From Manduca sexta (Eukaryota > Arthropoda > Insecta > Lepidoptera > Sphingidae): a DNA stretch of 64,000 nucleotides. Of the stretch, positions 44,356 to 56,588 are shown in pieces. The notes under the pieces are model-generated. The model worked only from the letters and a program-made list of their open reading frames with translations. It was not told the DNA's origin and searched no databases. The stretch spans positions 1,738,743 through 1,802,742 of the forward strand of contig NC_051119.1 of NCBI RefSeq assembly GCF_014839805.1. Reading direction: 5' to 3'. A program made the position numbers and the translations under genes. Position 1 is the stretch's first letter, and every line of letters starts with the position of its first letter.

Positions 44356-47300
44356 ATGGAGCCCACGGTGCCGCCGTGGGTGCGCGCGCGCTGGCGCCGC
44401 GTGCAGCGCGCGCGGGCCGGCATCCCACGCACGCGACGACTTTTGGCACGCGCCGCATCTCAGCCTCTACACGGGGCACTACCTCGGCGACCAGCACGCG
44501 AGACATGATATTATCAGGTACATTTATTTATAACAACTTATAGCTAATGCGATGGCAGGATACATTTGGAGCCTTTACTATGGCAACTCTCATAGTTGTG
44601 AGGAGAATTCCGATGGATTAGTGCATAATACACTTAATTTTTCATGGAACTTTGACTGTCCCACTGTTGGGCAAGGACCTCTTCTACTGAGAAGGTTTTG
44701 GCCTTAGTCCATTACGCTGGTTTAGTTCGGGTTGACAGGCTTCATAAGTTTAGGCTTCCCTACGATATTTTTCAGCGAGCCAGTATGGTCTCTAAGTCTT
44801 GGCCAGTAAGAAGTTAATCATAAACTCTTTCCTTTGTTCCGTAGTTACAACACTTGCTCTCCATATCTATATATTCGAGCAACGTATCAAATAGGGGACC
44901 TCGTCCGCCTTCCTTAAAACTCCTATTAGTGAAGCACTAAGCCCCCTTATTTGATTAATTGAAAAAAAATTCTCTCTAAGCGAGCTATGACTAAGCGACC
45001 GTACTGCCCCTAATTATTGCCAAAGAACGTGTTTTTGCATAAAAATAATTAATATTTCGTTAATCCCAGTATTATAATCGACGTTAACCTCACGGTGTCA
45101 AAACAATGATGTCACCGCTTCCCGGAGACGAGGCAGCTAACAAAACTTTTCCTTGTAGCACGCAGCGAGCACATGGTATCCGGACAATTTTGTTTTCATT
45201 GTCCAAAAGCATCACTTATTAAAAAACAAAAAAGCAATCTTTGATAGCAGCATCTTGTTATTTTTTCACTGGACAACGGTAGGCAAAGATATAACACCCG
45301 AATTCCGTCAACTGTGTTATGTGTCACGTAGATTTATTTATAGATGGAGAATGTCTAGCGTGCCGGAAATGCCTGTCTACAGTAACCAGCTGTAGGATCA
45401 GTAACACAATAGATAATAATGATAACAAGCCTTAATAATAAATAAATATTTCTTTTTATTCAAGAGGACTGATATTTTTAGAGGTCATCATCAAATTGCT
45501 GGTGGTAGGAAACATTTTAAATCGCATTATATAGTCGCCCACGTTCGCCCGCGTTCCGGGATTGGCCTGTGTATTCCCGGTTCCAACAGGCCTGCATAAT
45601 TGTGTCGATTGTCGAGGGGTAATCATCTCTGACAGTAAATACATGGACACTCCACTTATCATCAGGTGCAGTGGGGACACTTTGCCGTGGCAGGAAAAAC
45701 ATATATCTAGGAATGGAATGTTGGTGTGATGCTTGGAATGGAATGTAAAGTGTGTGAACGTTATGAAAAGAGAAGCATGAATGACAGATGAGTTTTGGAA
45801 ACGACAGACTAAAGACGTCAGAGAGAAAAAATATTAAAATGCAATTAACTTGACAAGTTAAGTTTTATTTTGTAACTAGTCCCACATATATTTAAGACTA
45901 TGCCTATGCCTGGTATATGGTATTTCTTCTAGTACATGAGGCATGCTTTTATTAATCGAACTCAATACCTACCAGACTTCGGGCTTATAATAGACAGGAA
46001 AAACCAATACCAACTTTAACTCATTACAATGCTGCCGTGCTAAGCGCAAAAGCGGTATGTCAGGGAAACCTTATTTCGAGATAATCGAAGCTTTGTAAAT
46101 ATAGTTTTATAGTTTTTTTATAAAACTGAGAGAGAGAAACACTTTAAAGATTTTTTTTATAAGTTCTAAACAGAATACCGTCATTTGGCTACGTTCATTG
46201 GATGGGTATTTCTTTAAGCTATCTGACGACATAAAAATCATAATTTTGTTTTTGAGATACCGCTTTTGAGCTTAGGACGGTAGAATATTAGTTCAAATAC
46301 AGTATAGTTCAGAACCAGTTTTCAAATGATAGTAAAACAATCAAGTTGTTCCGACAGGCGAGTGACTCACGTCAGCTTTGGTGCATTCCTTCGAACAATT
46401 TGTAATACGGTTTGATGATAATATATATTTGGGTTTACGCAAACAAAAATCTCGAAATATCATGGACGTTTTATTTTGTAAAACTGCTGAAATTAATAAC
46501 CCTTCAAATTTACTGATTTAATATTAATTTAATTCAAAACAACGTTTCTGGAATTGTATGTGTGTGCTGGAGCTTAGTTTTCGAGTGAATTTGTGTCATA
46601 TGTAATAAAAAAAAAAATCTATACAAATAATCGCCGAGACGAGCAAACAGCTCGTCCGATGGATAGCAGCAACATACGAACTGAATAAACTGTGTGGCAA
46701 CTGCACACGTTACTTTGAAATATGAGATATTACATAACGTAACATATCCGTTGTATGCTTAATATTAAAATTAATTGTGTGTGTGTGTTTTTTTTACTTT
46801 TATTTTTGTCCTTTTTATGTGTGTGTAGAAAAATAAATGGTATTTGATTTTGCCAGTGTAGGGCATTAGGCATTCATCACGATACATGCATGTCACCGGG
46901 TATGTGGGTCATTTTCATATTGCGATAATGAAGTCATATGCGTTTCTTCCTCAAACCACAAGTAAAATAAAATTGTATGTTTCATAATATAATAAAAAGC
47001 ATTTCTACTATTGCGCGAAGAGGTTTCGTCAGTGACAACATTATGCTTTCAGTCACATAATCAGTCACATAGTCACACAATCACACTACACTACAAAATG
47101 AACACAAAATCATAAAACTACAACCGGCATTTTCGAAAATATTTGTTATTCATGGGGGATGTTCGACACAATGTTAGTAGAGTTATAAATATATGTTGTT
47201 ACATTCAGTAACGCAATGTAAAAGGAAGCTGTATACATATATCCTTTAATAGAAATAAATTAATAAAGAGCGAGCGCGAGCATTACCTGAAATATCAGAT

Positions 47301-50300
47301 ACAGTGGCCACAAGTGACGCAATAGTCTAATTGTCGGTACTTTCACTGCGCCGCCGCGCCACGCAAGCCACGCTCTGATTACTGCAAACACCGCGGGAGA
47401 CCAGACTCCTCTTTATCGAGTATTAAGGTCCTTATGGACGCCGGGAGGGGGGATGCAAGTAGGTGCACGTGCACCCCCCTGCCAAAAAATAAAACAAAAA
47501 AACATAAGTCACTGAATAAATCTGCAACACTGGGAACTGTCGACCATAGGTTTTTTATGATAAAGCATTTACAAAAACCCTCTCGATTTGAATATGAAAA
47601 AAACACTTAATCATATTATGTAGTCTTTTGCGTAGGTGCAAATGTACCACCCTAAAACTAATCTTGGCGGCACCCATGAAGGTCCTGTTTTAAATAGCCA
47701 AGTTTAATTGCGGTTCGCTTGGTCCTGGGGCTAGATATCTGGAAAGGGAAGTCATTTCATATCAGAGAATTACTGGCTCGGTGGAGTAGTTATATTATGA
47801 ACGTAGTATGATACCACTCGAAGGTCCCGGGCACGGGGATATTGATTTTTCTGTTCAAATTATTCTGGAGTCTGATTTTGTGCTTGAAATGGCGACAAGT
47901 TCGCCAATATAGATACAAAGAGTGAATGCCTCGCTTGAATCTCTGCCTACCCCTTCAGGGATACAAGCGTGATGAGTGTTTGTTTTGTATAGCATAAATC
48001 ATCCAACCATATAATTACTCAAGCGAGATGCTGAGCAAACTAAACAATGGTTTATAAATAACAACCGCCATTTTATTACGACATATGTAAACATGTCTCC
48101 CCAACTAATATATTATTAAGCCAGATCTGTAGCCACCAATTTAGACATTTATTTATTTATTTAATAAAATTAAGACGCAAAACAGATTACAATCAAATTA
48201 AAGCTAATTATAAAATATACAAGCATAAAAACTAGATTGTATTCCTAAACATTGCGCCCTTATACTAGTTAGTTACTTAAAGTGCGGACTAAAATAAATT
48301 AAGACAATTAAGACATTCCGTAACCCAAGTAAAAATACGATTCCAAAAAACAATTTTAAATCCTAAATAATCAACAAATTATTGGACCAAGTTCATCATT
48401 ATTTTATTGCGCGCTCATCCAATTGTAAACAACTAAACACCAGGGCGGGCGAACATATAAACACTTACTCAGAAGTCAAAGTAAATTGCAGTACAATGCA
48501 CTCTCTGTCCTAACTCCTAAGAAATAAGGCGTGAAGTCCCACAGTGCATATTAATTATATTATTTGTGCCTTCAAGCAGGAAAACAGTGCCTGTTGTCTT
48601 TTGCTTAGTGACAAATAAATAAAATTGCCAATTGAAACCGAACTCTATTTGAGTCTTTGAAGTATTAATCATTGTTCAATTACATTCCTTTTCGATATTG
48701 CACACATGGCGACAAGTGAGAGACCTGGTAGTACCCCTGCCTACCCCTTCGGTGATAAGAGCGTGATGTATGTTTCCTTTGTTTGTAAGATATATCCATC
48801 GTCATTTTAATTAGAATTGTTGAACTCTGAACCATAAAGATGATAATGAGTTTAATTAATCAGCCAATAAAAGATAAATAAATATAACGCAGAGGTTCTA
48901 TGGGCTTGACTTTGCTTAAGATCAGGCGCTGCACCTCTTTGCCGAGCCTCAATGAAATATAAAAAAAGAGAGGCTTTTAATTTACTCCATGCAACAAGGC
49001 ATCTAATTTACACCATGTGTCTTCCCTCCCATGATATATGAAGGGGGGTGAGCCTATAGCCATATTCGCGATGAATTCAAGACTCCGGCCCAATTTGAGC
49101 AAAAACCCAATATCACTTTACCGGGTGGTCTAACCCGAGACTTCACTATGGCAGTTATACCGCAATACAACCACGCTTCCGAGACAGATATTGACGATTT
49201 AGAATCAAAACATTCTGTAAATCGTCCGAGATTGTAATCTCTATTGTATATGTAATAAAAATCAGAATCCCGTGTGTATACACATTAAAAAGAAAGATTA
49301 AAAAAAATGAAGCGGGGTGACTCAGGAAGAGTAAACACTAATCAGTGGTTCTTAGAATTATTTTCTGTCTTTATATTTAAGCGCCCATTTCCAACAGTAC
49401 TGAATGGATGTTCACATATTTTACGCAGGAGGACAAGGATTGCACAAGAATATAGGCTGCCTTTTATTAAAAATCGGATTAATCGAAGTTATCTACAAGT
49501 ATCAAGTCGCACAACTACGAGTAGTTCCAATATGGCGTTAGTTTAGCCGATACTGGGTACCTTTGAATAATCAGGAGTTCACTTGTTTATTTTTATAAAC
49601 TAACGGGAAACAGCCAGCAATAAATATGCAGATGTAAACATGAGTCACTTTGTTTCGCACAGGAGCGCAGGCGCACCGCGCGGCCTGACGTGTTTATGCA
49701 GATATGCATATTGAATCTAAATTACTAATTCATCATGAACTTAAAGACTCATTCATTAGCCATATATGCCTTTTTCCTTTTTTCGGGGGGTTGGCAGATG
49801 TATTACCACACATGCATTTAGCTGTATTAGAATTAACATAAGGGACAAATATATTGCTATATCTCATTGGGTATAAATCCAAATTTCGAGCTTCAATATA
49901 GAGTAGAAAATCCTAATGTTACTTTATTCAGGGATTGAGACCTTAACATGGCAATCAAGTGTAACTAGGCAGTGTACTAAACCTCCAAACCAGTCCGATT
50001 AAAATATGTTTATCCAAGGACGCTATAGGTTATGATTAACCTAAAAATAAAATTATTTGAACCATGTTTACTTCCATTGTTCGGATGTTTAAAATGTCTG
50101 TCCGACACATATACACATCACGCTTTTATCTACGAGAGGGTAGGCTGAGGTGCAACCCGAGAACCCGGTTTTCGTTATGTTTCGTCCAATGATGTGATAG
50201 TCGGCGGCTTATTGCTATATCGGGCGCAAATTCTAACTTCAGGCTGACACGTAGTAGAAAAACCCAATATTACTTTGCCCGATCCAGGACTTAAACCCTT

Positions 50301-53300
50301 CAGAGCAACGTAGGTACTAGGTACCGCGCTCGCAATACAACTACGCCGCAAGGGCAGTCAATCACAAGGTCGGACAATAATTCAATATTTTTTGTTTATT
50401 AGGTACCTGGAATTCATAGAGAGTTAACGCTAGGAAGGCTTTTGAAAAACTAAGATATAATTGTATTTACTACATACGTCAAAAATTCTGCGCCGATAAG
50501 CACAAGGAAATAGCCATTGAAATGAGTAGGTTAAAAACCCACAGCATGCACCACTGACTTATCGAAGTTAATTGCGTACTATTAATTAATTATTTCGTTT
50601 GCTTTAACGTTGAGGGAAAACATCGGGAGGAAACCTACATACCTAAGAATGCTTTATAAACATATCAAAGTTATGTGAAGTCTATCAACCCGCACTAGGC
50701 CCGTTTGGTAAATTAAGGCCTAAGCCTTTTAGTAGAAGAGGAGTCCCGTGTAGCAGTGGACAGTGCTGATAAAACAGGGCTGATATTATTCATTGTCCAT
50801 TTCAACAATGTTTATTTGTGAAAATATATGTGGGATAATATATGTACAGGAATAAGGTTCTTTTTATTCCTGTGAATGACGAGACGAGCTTACCGTTCGC
50901 CTGATGGTGAGCGATACGATCGCCATAAACAGTAGAAATACCATCCAACACCTTGAAATACAAGATATTTTTGGTGTTCCACTGCGCTCGCCATCCTGAG
51001 ACGTGAGATTAACTCTCATTATGTCCTACAATGTATTTTTAAAAACAAAAATACAACAGTGACTACACATTGCTGCTTGCGGCAGAAATAGACAGTGCAG
51101 TGGAACCTACCCAGGCCGACTCTCACATGTGAGACTCCTACCACAAGTAAAAACGGTTACTAAATAAGAGAATATTCGTACAAGATATTTAACTTTCCAC
51201 TAACTTGTTACAGATTGGCAGATGGGCTAGGTCCGCGGGTGGTGTTCGCCACGCCGCCCAACCCATGGCTGCATCAGCTCCCGCTCGACCCCGAGTGGCA
51301 ACGGAACTTGCCTTTACCGCCTGAACTTAAGGTAACTATACTATTGTAGAAAAATTTGTTGGTACAGGAATTTATTTATTACTAGCTAACCCAACAGACT
51401 ACTATGACATTGCAGCGCGCATTCTATCAATCGCTGACAGTTGTGTAAAATTAATATTGTCCTGGTTTTTTTATTTTTAATGTTTCCGTTTAATTTCCTT
51501 GATTTTTTCTTTCATAAGAACCTTCTCCTGACTATAATTAATACAACAAAAAAATAGTGAAATCGGTCCAGCCGTTCACGCGTGATGGCGTGACCAAGGG
51601 AAATAGGGATTCATTTATATATATATATATATATATATCTTATCTTTATATATATATATATATAGATTACGAGTACAACTATTAGAGCAGTTAACGGCTG
51701 CCGCTGCACTAGGCGGTATGCTTGGCTTGTGTAGACCTAATATTTTTCCATTAGGCGACAACTCCGATTCACGTCCCAAGAACTATCTTTGTAAATAGAA
51801 AAAATAAATTAGTCATTCTAATGTGTGTTTTTGCAAATTTCTATTAATTCGTGTTGTTTACTAACTTTTGCTCGACGCTCCGCCTTCGTTCAATAGTTTT
51901 ATAAGTTTTTACACTGTGGAATACAACTGTCGACTTTACGAAGGTGAGCGTTAATATATGCGACATAATTACCCAACTAATGTAGATATTATCGAACATT
52001 GTGTTTTAAAAAAAACTTGTATTATTATTCCAAATAAACATTTAAAATTAAAGTTTTCTCGGGGTAAAAGTCACGTTTTATATTTTCTTGGGATTAAAAA
52101 GTAAACTGTAGCATTCGGGAATAATGTAGCTTCTTATTAGGGAAAAAAAACTAAATTGATTTACTATTTCTTGAGATAAAAGCGTTCAAATAAAAAAAAA
52201 AACTTTTTAGTTTAATATATTAATATAGAAGTATAGATATGTAACGGCTACCACGCTGAAATCTCGGCTGCGATCCCTTGGCGAAGTTATATCGATTGGG
52301 TTTTCTGCTCAGTAACACTGCAGAGTCTAGAATTGTCTCGAGTTAATGATAATTGCTTCGCCCCTGATATAGCTGGCGAAACATACGCCTCTTCAGTTGC
52401 GAAGGGTGACATCCTTCTAAAGGTAATCCGAGGCAAAAAAATTGCCTTAGTTAACTATTCGCGGCTATTAGAAAATAAAGACAAACATAATAAACCTAAA
52501 AAGGAAGCCGGTAGCATTCGGATTGTATGGATGTTTCGCCACTGCCCCTGTATACCCCTGAAAGGTACAAGGCGTGATCCCATGTATGTAACTGGTGTTA
52601 CAATGCCATTTCTACACAAAACAGCAGTGTGAATGCACTGGTGTGTTTCCGTTTAAAGGATACTACACCTTAATAACTGGGTATTATGAGATATTTTATG
52701 TCTCAAGGCGACGAGCACAGGAGAGTGCCACGTAGAAGTTTGTAATTAAAAGATCTCTATGGTGTTGCTACTGTTTATGCGAGGAGTGATCCTGGCAACC
52801 GGCTGTTGTCTTGCTTTTACGGGGTGTCTCAAGGTGCCCCTGGCACTTTTGCTTAAAGAAAATAAAGACTTTTGTCACAGCTTAGAACATAGTATACATA
52901 CAATTTACAAATACTACCTACTAATGACATTTTAAAATAAAAACAAAAAAAATTAGGGGCCTAGCACGTCGTATCATCGCTCCGACAAGTAGCTGACCGC
53001 TCAGAATAAAATGTTGAGCTGTTGCGTCATAGCATAACGCTGATTCTGAGTGGTCACCTTGATCACGTCTGGGGCCTCGTGCGGTTTAAAACGTCCATTC
53101 TGGTCTCACCAAACTTTCGAGACATTCCCGCCTTCAAACCAACCACTACAACTCCTGTAAGCCAGGATCAGCAGTGGCACGCATTTCATGACATGTCTCA
53201 GGGAAAACTAATATGCCTATATATAATCCCGCAACGAAATTAATCAAATAGAAAGATAGGGAGGAGTTGGAAATATTAATCGTCCACTTCCCTCCATAGC

Positions 53301-55141
53301 AATGCGGGTGACAAAATCATGATCTAAGGAGGCATTTTAACCTCAAGGATAGGAACGTTTACAACTAGATAAGCTCTCACCAAACTGAAACAAAAATGTG
53401 TCGCCAACAGAACGACCCGTTCTCGGCGTACATCCCGGAGGCTCCCCCCGCTGCCCCCGCTCTCCCCGCCGCCGCTCCGTCCGCGCCGCCGCCGCGCCAC
53501 TCGCACTGGGGCGAGTCGACGCTGGGCTGGGCGGCCGGGACCGTCCTCCTCGCACTGTTCGTGATCATCGTCAGGGCCACGGAGAAGTGCCTCGACAAAC
53601 GACTGTTCAAAGGTAAACTTTACCAAGTCACAAATACTTTAAGGCTTTGGACAATCGAAAATAAAAAATAAAAACATTTAGGGTAGGATATGTCGTAGCG
53701 ATAAATGTAAGGATGTGTCACTCCAATATTGTTTGTTTTCTGGTTGTGTTAACGATTCTAGTTATAATTTACCTACTTTGTGTCACCTAATGCCAGCGGA
53801 ACGCTCAAGGTCATTGTCGCCTTAAGCAAGAATATTGTAAATTTTTCTAATGCAATTTGTCCGCTTTATATTCTCCCAAAGACTTGAAACAATAGCACAG
53901 CCTAATAAATACTGCTACTAATACTTACTAAAATGTAAATCACTTGATAGACTTCACATACCTTCAAAATTCCTATAGAAAACTTCTCACGTATGCAGTT
54001 TTCTCACAATGTTTTCCTTCACCGTTAAACCTAACTTTTATAATTTTACTTCTAGAATATCTGTAAATATCCGTAGTTATAAAAGTAACTCTTAATTATA
54101 ATTATTAGCATGTCTCTTGACCTATCTTAAGTGCAACTATGCTCGCTTAAGGGAGTAATAAATTATTTTTATTCATGTTACAATTTGATGGTTTCAGCCA
54201 GAAGACGCCAGTCCGAAGAGTGGCCGACACCGAACGTCTTGGCAACCAGTCGTGAGTAAATTTTACCTAAATTGATATTAGAAGAAAGCCACAGTGGTTT
54301 TTGGTTTGCGATAGATAGCGGCTTGGCCGTGACTTTGGCAGTGACCACGTTCGTCACCAATAATCACCAGGTAGGCTGCTAACCCGACTATATAGAGGTT
54401 ATAGATAAATAAATATAGTTTCAATAGAATTGTAAAGCAAAAATAAACTCTGGGTTTAAAACTAGACAGCGCAATACGGCTTTATTGATATTTAGTCAGC
54501 AGAACGTTGAAGTAAAAGTAGTCGATAGTAGTAATCCCCATGCTCATGTTCTATCGCTCATAAAATTAATTGGAATTTCTTATTATTATTCTTATAATAG
54601 TTGATGGAATCAGGATTCAAATCTTGAATTATGAATATAACAACAAAAGTATTTTAAATCACCTTTTCTACTTATTACATATGAAACAATCATCAAAGCT
54701 GTAACAAAAAATAATCCCATTCCAGAACAACTGACAGCACCAAACACACCTCCTGTAGGCCAGGAGTTGCAAATCGACCTCCCACCCCCGTACTCCGAGT
54801 GTACCCGGCCCAAACCGCAGTGTGAGGACCCGCCACCGCCCTACTCAGACTGCTACGTTTCTTTCATCAATCCCAAAGATGGGGTCCCATCAGCTCACAT
54901 CATGATGCGAGACAGATCTGATAACGCAGCAAATGTCGAAGCCAATGATGGAGACACTGGAAGCAATTCTAACGCTGATCGAGCAACTGGACCAAATGTT
55001 GGTAATACAGATGCTAATGAAGTTGGAAATTGTGGAACATCTGATGTGGAAGCAACGAATGGTGGTGAAATCATTGGTGTACATGGATCCAATATTGGTA
55101 ACACGAGTTGTGTCATAAAGAATGAAACTTTGAGGGTTTAG
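44356..55141 (+). CDS. Single-pass membrane protein with two PPPY motifs, block copy 2 (frameshifted in exon 1)
   Basis: Exons are 44356-44517 (or from 44335), 51214-51331, 53411-53612, 54198-54251 and 54726-55141. With copy 1's intact exon 1 the model would be 316 residues. Exon 3 is intact here and encodes NDPFSAYIPEA, a Pro/Ala linker and the membrane helix. Exons 4-5 give the basic segment and the PPPY tail and match copy 1 exactly. Exon 1 has one extra base near 44421, shifting the frame. Synonymous differences in exon 2 (CCA/CCT, GGC/GGT) support coding function. An alternative is a short isoform starting at ATG 53396, which is in frame with exon 3 and would give 228 residues. A role as an adaptor recruiting a WW-domain E3 ligase, as known for Commissureless and Ndfip proteins, is inference from the motifs only. 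Confidence 0.75.
45707..45891. mobile_element. 185-bp insertion specific to copy 2, with 8-bp direct repeat
   Basis: Copy 1 has no counterpart (near 4540). ACATATAT is present on the left (45699-45706) and right (45884-45891). The insert begins CTAGGAATGGAATG and ends TAACTAGTCCC. An 8-bp duplication suggests a hAT-like MITE, but terminal inversion is weak. Confidence 0.6.
47287..47381 (-). other. Candidate orphan exon on the minus strand, copy 2
   Basis: All 95 bases are identical to 5941-6035, including both splice-like borders. A one-base indel in the flanking CTCC(C)TCTTTA changes the upstream open frame between the copies but not the island itself. This is as expected if only the island, not the longer ORF, is functional. 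Confidence 0.35.
50850..51150 (-). repeat. Dispersed 300-bp repeat, block copy 2
   Basis: Counterpart of 9505-9802, with small differences (GGCCGACTCTCACATGTGAG instead of GGCGGACTCTCACATATAAG). It lies just upstream of exon 2 of the PPPY gene. Confidence 0.75.
53120..53315. repeat. Dispersed 200-bp repeat, block copy 2
   Basis: Counterpart of 11540-11745; a short insertion (CTATATA near 53217) is the main difference. Confidence 0.7.
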
Positions 55142-55309
55142 AAAAAGTGGAGAATAAATGAAAGTCGCTATTGTTACCATAGCAGGAGAATAATTGTCTT
55201 TATTGTCGGGAACAAGAAGTTTATAATCCGACAACCAATGATTGTAAAAGACGATGATTATAATGGAGAAAGAGAAAGACACTGAGATGAAAATATATAA
55301 AAGACAAAC

Positions 55310-56575
55310 AAAATATCCGCCATTTTTAAAAGTGTCGGATATCGGGGCGGATATAATTCGGTCAGAGGTTTTCTAAAGAGAAATCCTTGTGCTGATCGAG
55401 ATTATGTGCAATATGCGAAAACGTGATATGTATTATTATAAAAAATGTCTGAGAACATAGAATCTTCGGATATATCTTCGCATAGAAATGTCACATTTTT
55501 CCGTGCTGAAATAGTGAACATTACCGCTATTAGACTTTAGTCTAGAAGTGACAAGTGCTTTCGAAGTTAATTTAAAGTGTGTATAGTGTCAGTATAGTTT
55601 TAATTAAAGACAGCCAGTTAAGGTTCGATTCCAAATAACTGATAACAAATAATATCGAAACGCTCAAGGTTTTCTGCAGTCGGTATAGAATTCTAGTATA
55701 AATTGTTTATTAAACTAGCATGTGTTTGGAATCCTACCTTAGCGTGGTGTAGTCGGTGCAAATTGTCCGATAATACCTGATTTAGTATTAAGGATTCGTT
55801 TCTATGATAGCAAATCAAAATAAATGTGGTAAATGCCAAAAATAAACGAATAGAAGTTGGGCTACGGCTTTTGAAATTTTTGTAGGAAAAATAATCATCA
55901 TTACGTAGTGAAGTGGTAATGAAGAGGTTATACAATATCTTTTTGATCTTGCACTTCCCTTTTCTAGCCTAAACTCTTGCAGTTTCTCAACTTTATCCTA
56001 ACTACAGATCGTTTAAATATTCATTAAAATGTTATGAACTTTCTTTTCGTAAATGTTTTAAATATCGTGTTATTTGTAAACGCTCTAATATGTAATTAAT
56101 GTTAATAAAAAAAATATTTCATAATATCTACTTGTAATATGTATATTTATTTAAATATCATTCTATTGTCTGATATAAAAGTATTATTATGTTTATAAGA
56201 CAAGTCATATTCGGATATTTTTGGTATATATCCGACAAAGCGTTGTGTATGAAGTAATCCTTTGTAAAGCAATAGATAAATCCCAATTATTTTTGTATGC
56301 ATTGTAATGTAGTACCATAGGTTGTGTAGTATTAATGCGCTTGCTTACCAAAGAGTTCGGTACAGTGGGTGTAAAATTGCGGATATCCACAATTTATGTA
56401 TAGAATATATGAAATATACGAATATATATATATATATATATTACGATATATTCAAAGGTTTATGAATAAAATGGTACTCGTGGACCATTTACAATATAAG
56501 TATCGGAGTACACACTTTACATATGCAGAGAATTTGTAAATATCCGACTTTTAGCGGATATCCGCAAATTGGCGC
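55310..56575. repeat. Region studded with GCGGATAT/ATATCCGC motifs, copy 2
   Basis: Same cluster as 13725-14985 with every palindromic site preserved, although a few other positions differ. Here the sequence continues into unique DNA at 56589, so the last site (near 56554) is a natural end of the motif cluster and not an effect of the gap. Confidence 0.5.
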
Positions 56576-56588
56576 CATCAATAAATAA

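Larger units (their letters stand above)
42764..56588. repeat. Large duplicated block, copy 2
   Basis: Direct repeat of 1-14998. The match begins at the first base available in copy 1 and runs to the last base before the gap, so neither end is a proven duplication breakpoint. Copy 2 has its own insertion at 45707-45891 and a longer (AT)n tract near 51622-51663. It also has about 160 bp at 51890-52080 that is missing or different in copy 1. It continues without a gap into the spz3/AROS/DPM2 region, so it is probably the copy in correct genomic context. Confidence 0.95.

Noticed and set aside
42764..56588. Interpreting the two PPPY genes as diverged paralogues
   Set aside because: Introns and intergenic DNA are as similar as exons, and transposon differences are clean insertions, so divergence is at allele level or very recent.
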